Assembly (NCBI GenBank): GCA_947650365.1 | Contig: OX393549.1 | Coordinates: forward strand, 90,008,039-90,072,038 | Length of the DNA: 64,000 bases | Origin: Chamaelirium japonicum | Taxonomy: Eukaryota; Streptophyta; Magnoliopsida; Liliales; Melanthiaceae | Direction of reading: 5' to 3' | In this document: positions 58,201-64,000 of the stretch, one piece after another | How positions within the stretch are numbered: position 1 is the first letter of the stretch | How the letters are laid out: the number at the start of each line of letters is the position of its first letter | Made by a program: the position numbers and the translations under genes | The notes under the pieces: model-generated | Told to the model about the DNA's origin: nothing | Databases searched by the model: none | What the model saw: only the letters and a program-made list of their open reading frames with translations

Positions 58201-59169
58201 GACGATATTCTACTCATTGGAAATGATGTAGGAACATTGTCAACGGTAAAGGTCTGGTTGTCAACACAGTTCGATATGAAAGACCTACGTGAAGCGAGTT
58301 ATGTTTTGGGGATCGAGGTAACACGTGATCGCCAGAACAGGATTCTCTCGCTATCACAGGCTGCGTATATAGATAAGGTTATGGCTAGATTTGACATGCA
58401 AAACTCCAAGAAGGGTTTTGTGCCATTAAGACATGGCGTAAAACTGTCTAAGGATCAATGTCCTAAGACACTTGAGGAGAGAGCAGAAATGCAGAAAATA
58501 CCTTATGCTTCAGCATTAGGTAGTCTAATGTATGCTATGCATTGTACAAGGCCTGATATCTGTTTCGCGGTAGGAATGATGGGTCGGTTTCAGTCGAATC
58601 CGGGTCTAGATCACTGGACAACAGTGAAGTGTATACTCAAGTACCTTCGTAGAACAAGGGACTATGAGTTGGTTTACACTTCACAAGAACTGACGCCGAT
58701 TGGATACACAGATTCTGACTTTATATCAGATTTGGAATCCAGGAAGTCGACATCAGGTTTTGTGTTTATGCTAGGAGGAGCAGCAGTTAGTTGGCAGAGT
58801 GTGAAGCAAAAATGCATCGCAGACTCTACCACAGAGGCTGAGTACGTTGCAGCGTGCGAGGCAGCCAAAGAGGCGGTATGGCTCAAGAAATTCCTTACGG
58901 ATTTGGGGTGCGTACCAGAGGCCCAGTTACCTATTGTGCTTTATTGCGACAATAGTGGGGCGGTAGCACAAGCTAAGGAGCCAAGACATCACCAAAAGGG
59001 GAAGCACATCGAGCGCAAGTTCCATTTGATTCGGCAGTTTCAAAAGCAAGGGCGAGTAGCGGTGACACAGATTGCATCTACAGATAATGTTGCTGATCCT
59101 TTCACAAAGGCAATACCTACCAAGGCATTCGAGCGACATGTGGACGCGATGGGAGTCAAAACCGTTTAG
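55217..59169 (+). pseudogene. copia-2 gag-pol (three lesions)
   Basis: Gag starts MTKLDPLSAILNDHKLTGPN and ends in a zinc knuckle CFRCGQKGH-stop-KKDC, where TGA (55994-55996) replaces a codon, probably Trp. Protease WIVDSGSTNHACN follows. Near 56290 four bases are missing relative to copia-1, shifting frame before [10 protein letters not shown]. Integrase ([36 protein letters not shown]) and RT run to LVCKL, where TAG at 58045-58047 interrupts before KSIYGLKQASR. RT continues with YVDDILLIG, then RNase H (YTDSD, STTEAEYVA) to the final TAG at 59167. Domain order protease-integrase-RT-RNase H is that of Ty1/copia. Confidence 0.92.
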
Positions 59170-59181
59170 CTTCGCTAGACC

Positions 59182-59192
59182 AAGTGGGAGAT
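59182..59192 (+). other. copia-2 polypurine tract
   Basis: AAGTGGGAGAT directly before the 3' LTR start TGTTAGG, the usual copia arrangement. Confidence 0.8.
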
Positions 59193-61323
59193 TGTTAGGA
59201 TTGATGTGTTCTAAGCTTGTAAAACTTTATGTTTTGGTCTAATAAAGATTGATAGTTATTATTATATGAGATGCATATAGGTGCGTAACATAGTAACGTG
59301 TTCTTTAGGGAACAGAGAGCCATGGTTATATGGTAGTCCACTGAGTTGAAGACTAAGTGGATTGGTCCCGTATAACCTAAATAAGTTCGCAGCTATGATC
59401 AGGTTGGTCGCCTCATCATGGTAAGCTGTTGGCGATGACAGTTCATGGGAAGTCTTCACCATGGTCATCACCAGACACAGTGTCTGTGGCTGAACGGAAC
59501 TAACACGGTGTACAGATCAGTGAGCAGACACTGGTACACTAAGCCGTGTTTCTGCTTAGGGTAAAACGGTCCTAAACCCTGAGGAACCACGTCTGATGGA
59601 CTAACCAGTTGCGTGGTGCTTTGGCGCACCAATGTGTGAGGATCCATATACAGTGATCCAAAACCACGGTGTACTGGGTTACCCGGCTGGTGTTGCATTA
59701 GCGTGTTACTCCTGCAGGCCATCCACACCCCTGAAGGGAGGTGCGTTCCTTGGTGTGACTTACACTGTACCAAACCCAGGCCTGGTGGTCACCAGTTTAA
59801 CTGTTGACCGGGTTCGATTACTCGACGGGGTAATCAGAGGTACGATGTATAGGTCAATCTGGAAGGAACCATGTCATATGATCATTCGAGTCTGACGGTA
59901 GTCTCCACCGCTCGAAGTGAATCATGGCATCAAGTGGAGGGACAGCGGGTTTACCACTACTAAGCGGAGAGCAGGGGTATGATGGAGAACATAGTAAGTC
60001 TGGGTGAATTAGAGTGCAGCCTGCGTCGCACTCTGGGTGGCTACGCAGATTAACTCGAGCTCAGAGGATCGATGGTACACTCGGGTAGTGTGTCGATCGA
60101 TCTTGAGTTGGAAGCCATGAACCCCGGTCCCTGATGGTTCCACCTTATCAACATTATGTACGGTTCTTGAACCGTCTCCTCGGAACACCATAAGCATAAG
60201 GAAGAAAGAAGTATACGCTCCGTGTGTGCTTGGCACTAGAGCACGGTAGATGCGTAACTACATACGAGTACTAAGGGTTGAGCCCGAGACTAGTGCAGAG
60301 TCGTATGTAGTAATCCCTAGCCATAAGTGAACTTCGCTGCATAGGTGCGATGCACCGGGGTATGTTGCGAGTTGACTAGTTGACTTTGCTAGAGGCACCC
60401 TCCGGTGGCCTCAGTTAATAGTAGGTAACTAGTAAAGATCACTTAAGAAGTGGCCGCTAGGTATCGTACGCTAGAAATGGTCAAAATAAGGCATCGGGGC
60501 GTTTTGGTAAAAACCTCACTCTGCCGGACCTCACTGTTGGCCGACCCTAGTAGTGAGGCACATTGCTAGGGCCAGCCCTATGATGTAGGGATAAGAATCC
60601 CTCATCTATAGGGCCGGCCATATAGATAGGGATAGGGCGATAAAACGGTTAAGATCGAGCCCTAAAAAGTGGGAAAACGGATAAATACAGCGAGAGATAA
60701 AAAGGAGATAATGGAGAGATAATAAGAGGGGGTCATTATCCCCTTGGATCCTTATCCAAGGGGGTTGGCCGGCCCTATAAAAGGGCCTATGGGGCGCCGG
60801 CCCTATGGTCCAGAAAAACCGAACCCCCCTCTCTCTAATCTCTCTAGTTCTCTCCCGATTTATCTCCCGTTTCCCGCTTGCTACTTCGTCTTCCTCGTGT
60901 GGAGTTCTGAAGAAGGAGAAGGGTCGTTCTTCGGAGGCACTCAGAGATCCGAGAGCGACGTTCCGTGCATCGTGTGAGATCGGGTGAACAAGAAGGCAAC
61001 ATCTTCATTCGTACCATCGGCATCTTCGCGAACGATCTTCCGCCTCCATCGACAAAGAAGACAATTCTCCGCGGTTAAAAGATCCGTACGAAAGGTATGT
61101 GTAATCTAACATGTAGATCTAGCGAGCATTATGATTTGCATGCATGCTAGTTAATCATTACGCTAGATTGCCGTTAGGGGTTTTCGATTCTCGTGCATAC
61201 ACATGCACACATATGTGGATTAGTTTCGATGAAAGTTTAAATCGTGTAACGTGCACCATGAACGGTCTTTCGACCGACAAATCGCTTCCGCTGCGAGCCT
61301 CTGACCCGGATTAACTTCCAACA
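59193..61323 (+). repeat. copia-2 3' LTR
   Basis: Same content as the LTR at 51332 with scattered substitutions; ends with the standard CA. Confidence 0.92.
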
Positions 61324-63040
61324 ATGCTATCGCTCAAGCTCATCGATTTTGGCATCACTATCTTATCCAAAGGGAATTCATGCTTAATTCCGAGCACGAA
61401 GCATTGAAGTCTCTGGGATCTCAAAAGAACCTAAACAAACGTCATGCTAAGTGGTCTGCCTTCTTGCAAGAGTATGCCTTCCATCTTAGGCACAAGGCAG
61501 GAGTCATCAATCAAGTTGTCGATGCTCTGAGTCGTCGGTCACATCTCCTAGTGTCTATGCAAAATTAGTGGTCTCCTTTGATTTACAACGAGATCTATAT
61601 AAGGATGATCCATTCTTTGGTCCAATATGACAGAAATGTCAGAACTCTGGCACCGACTCTATCGATATGCGGTATGAGGTTGTGCATCAGTAAGGGATCC
61701 TTAAAAGAGCTTATCATTGAAGAACTGCATAGCGATGGTCTCGTCGGGCATTTCGGCAAAGCTAAAACTATTGTCTTGGTTGAAGAGAAGTTTTTCTAAC
61801 CCAAAGTTTACCGAGACGTTGAGAGATTTGTCCAACGCTGTCAAGTTTGTCAGAAATTTAAAGGTCAATCACAAAACACTGGACTTTTACATTCCTTTAC
61901 CTGTTCCTACTAGACCCTGGGAAGATATTACGATGGATTTTATTGTTGGTTTACCTAGGACTTTTAGAAGGGTAGATTCGATTTTCGTGGTTGTTGATCG
62001 TTTTTCAAAAATGACACATTTTATTCCTTGCAAAAAAACTTATGATGCATATCATGTTGCTGAATTATTTTTAAAAGAAGTTGTTCGCATTCATGGTCTT
62101 CCAAAATCTTTAACTTCGGATAGGGATACACGGTTCCTAAGTTACTTTTGGAAAATTTTATGATCTAAATTAGGAACTAAATTAGAATTTAGCAGTGCTT
62201 ATCATCCTGAAACGGATGGACATACGTAGGTGGTCAACCGAAGTCTTAGTAGCATGCTAAAATGCTTGGCAGGTGAGAAACCATCCCAATGGGATGTGAT
62301 TTTACCTCAAGTGGAATTTGCTTGTAATAGTTCGGTAAATAAGTCTACAGGTAAATCCCCCTTTGAAATCATATATGGATACCCTGTACCCCATTTACTT
62401 GACCGTACATCTATTTCCTATTTTGGTCCTGAAAGCCATGATACTATTGAAGTATATGATTTTATCAAAAATGTGCAGAAAGATGTACTTGACAGGTTGC
62501 AGATCTCTAATGCAAAATACAAAGCTGCTGCCGATAAGCAAAAGCGACAGCGACAGTTTTCAGAGGGCGACTTAGTGATGGCGTACTTTAGATATAAGAG
62601 GTTTCTCATTGTCTCCCATCACAAGCTCAACCAGAGGAGATTCAACCCCTTTCGCATTCTGAAGAAGCTTGGCGAGAATGCTTATCTACTAAAGCTTCAT
62701 GTCGACATCGCTACATCATCGATCTTTAATGTTGACAATCTATTTGCATATCATGGGAGTACCTCCGAACCAGAACTAGAAACACCATCGGCGCTGCCTT
62801 CAGATACCGCAGTAGCCGAGTGTGCCGACGAGAACGAGACCATCATTAATGTTCGAACAACCAAGACAATACGAGCAGAGTATCGATAATACTTGGTTCG
62901 TTGGCATGGATGTCCACCTTCAGACGCCTTGTGAATTAGTGATCAGGAGTTACGGCGTTTGTAAGAGGACATCTATCAGCGTATGTAGGACATTACTCGT
63001 CAGGAGTCAAGTTCTCCAAGTCGAGGGGGCTAATGTAGCC

Positions 63041-63702
<662 letters not shown>

Positions 63703-63710
63703 ATGTAGCC

Positions 63711-64000
63711 ACATCAAGCTACATACGCTAGTCTATTTTTATTTTTATGTTCTAGTTTGCAGTAGTTTGTCTTTTGGGTTCCATCGTTTGTCTCTGGACA
63801 AATATCGGATGTCTGGATTGCTCTCTACGACTTTTTGGCCTATGGTGCGGGGTTTTATCACATCCACTTATTTCATGTTTTGGCCACTTATAATCTTAAG
63901 TGGATGAATAATAAACGTGCCATGTAGGAGGACAGAAGGCGTCGGATGTCGCATCAGACGTTGTAAAGACAAGCAAGCCTATAGCCAAGTCATTGGAGCC
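63711..64000 (+). repeat. Probable 3' LTR start of the chromovirus relic
   Basis: After the hAT duplication the host sequence resumes. With the hAT excised, the junction reads CGAGGGGGCTAATGTAGCCA, a purine tract followed by TGTAGCC, as expected for an LTR start. The window ends inside it. Confidence 0.4.

Larger units (their letters stand above)
51332..61323 (+). mobile_element. Ty1/copia retrotransposon copia-2 (nearly complete)
   Basis: LTRs 51332-53461 (2,130 bp) and 59193-61323 (2,131 bp) begin TGTTAGGATTGATG and end TTCCAATA or TTCCAACA. The perfect 5-bp duplication ATGCT lies at 51327-51331 and 61324-61328, interrupting the RNase H of a chromovirus. Primer-binding site, 1.7-kb leader, gag-pol and polypurine tract are all present in order. 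LTRs appear highly similar by eye. Three lesions in gag-pol make it non-autonomous. Related to, but distinct from, copia-1. Confidence 0.93.
50660..63040 (+). pseudogene. Chromovirus pol relic, split by copia-2
   Basis: Left part (50660-51331): RT ending [20 protein letters not shown] and [11 protein letters not shown], then RNase H start with CDASHVGIGAVL and YSTYDVEFYA. Right part (61324-63040): the rest of RNase H (HEALKSLGSQKNLNKRHAKW, HKAGVINQVVDALSRR), integrase ([50 protein letters not shown]) and a chromodomain-like end (YLVRWHGCPPSDAL across stops). YFDD and the chromodomain suggest a CRM/Reina/Galadriel-type chromovirus. Many stops (for example in TDGHT-stop-VVNRSL and KIL-stop-SKLG). 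It starts 5'-truncated. Confidence 0.8.

Overview
This is nuclear DNA of a flowering plant. It has spliced genes with GT-AG introns, Ty1/copia and Ty3/gypsy elements primed by initiator tRNA-Met, MITEs, hAT/Mutator/Harbinger relics, LINE tails, TRIMs and long (TA)n tracts. The strongly GC-rich first exon of one gene suggests a monocot, but this is weak evidence. I recognise two host genes, both in a gene island at about 32.3-47.6 kb; almost everything else is transposable-element sequence, much of it nested.

Layout. 1-2.2 kb: foldback (long-inverted-repeat) elements separated by (TA)n tracts. 2.2-11.6 kb: decayed LTR sequence, a 1-kb Mutator-like element with GC-rich cargo, MITEs, a LINE tail inside a MITE, and a Cassandra-type TRIM with 5S rRNA-like LTRs fused to a second TRIM. 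11.6-29.8 kb: a decayed copia element (copia-1) whose 5' LTR is split by a complete 11.5-kb Tekay/Del-type chromovirus (11848-23351, TSD TGTGT). The chromovirus gag and pol frames are joined exactly by a 121-nt GT-AG intron. 29.8-30.9 kb: a Harbinger ORF1 relic. 30.9-32.3 kb: an 892-bp foldback element between (TA)n tracts and a promoter-proximal inverted-repeat element.

32.5-47.6 kb: two convergent genes. On the plus strand is a three-exon short-chain dehydrogenase (277 aa) resembling 1-acyl-DHAP reductases. On the minus strand is a seven-coding-exon CTD-interaction-domain protein of the RPRD1/Rtt103 type (512 aa). Their introns hold hAT, Mutator and PIF MITEs, LINE fragments and LTR remnants, several with clear target-site duplications.

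47.6-64 kb: a foldback element, a LINE RNase H fragment, and a chromovirus relic split by a nearly complete copia element (copia-2, 51332-61323, TSD ATGCT). The relic is hit again by a hAT element (63041-63702, TSD ATGTAGCC). The two copia elements share a leader with matching candidate splice sites and a repeated GGGGTCGGACCC hairpin. Their coding regions, and that of the chromovirus, carry nonsense or frameshift lesions, so none looks autonomous.
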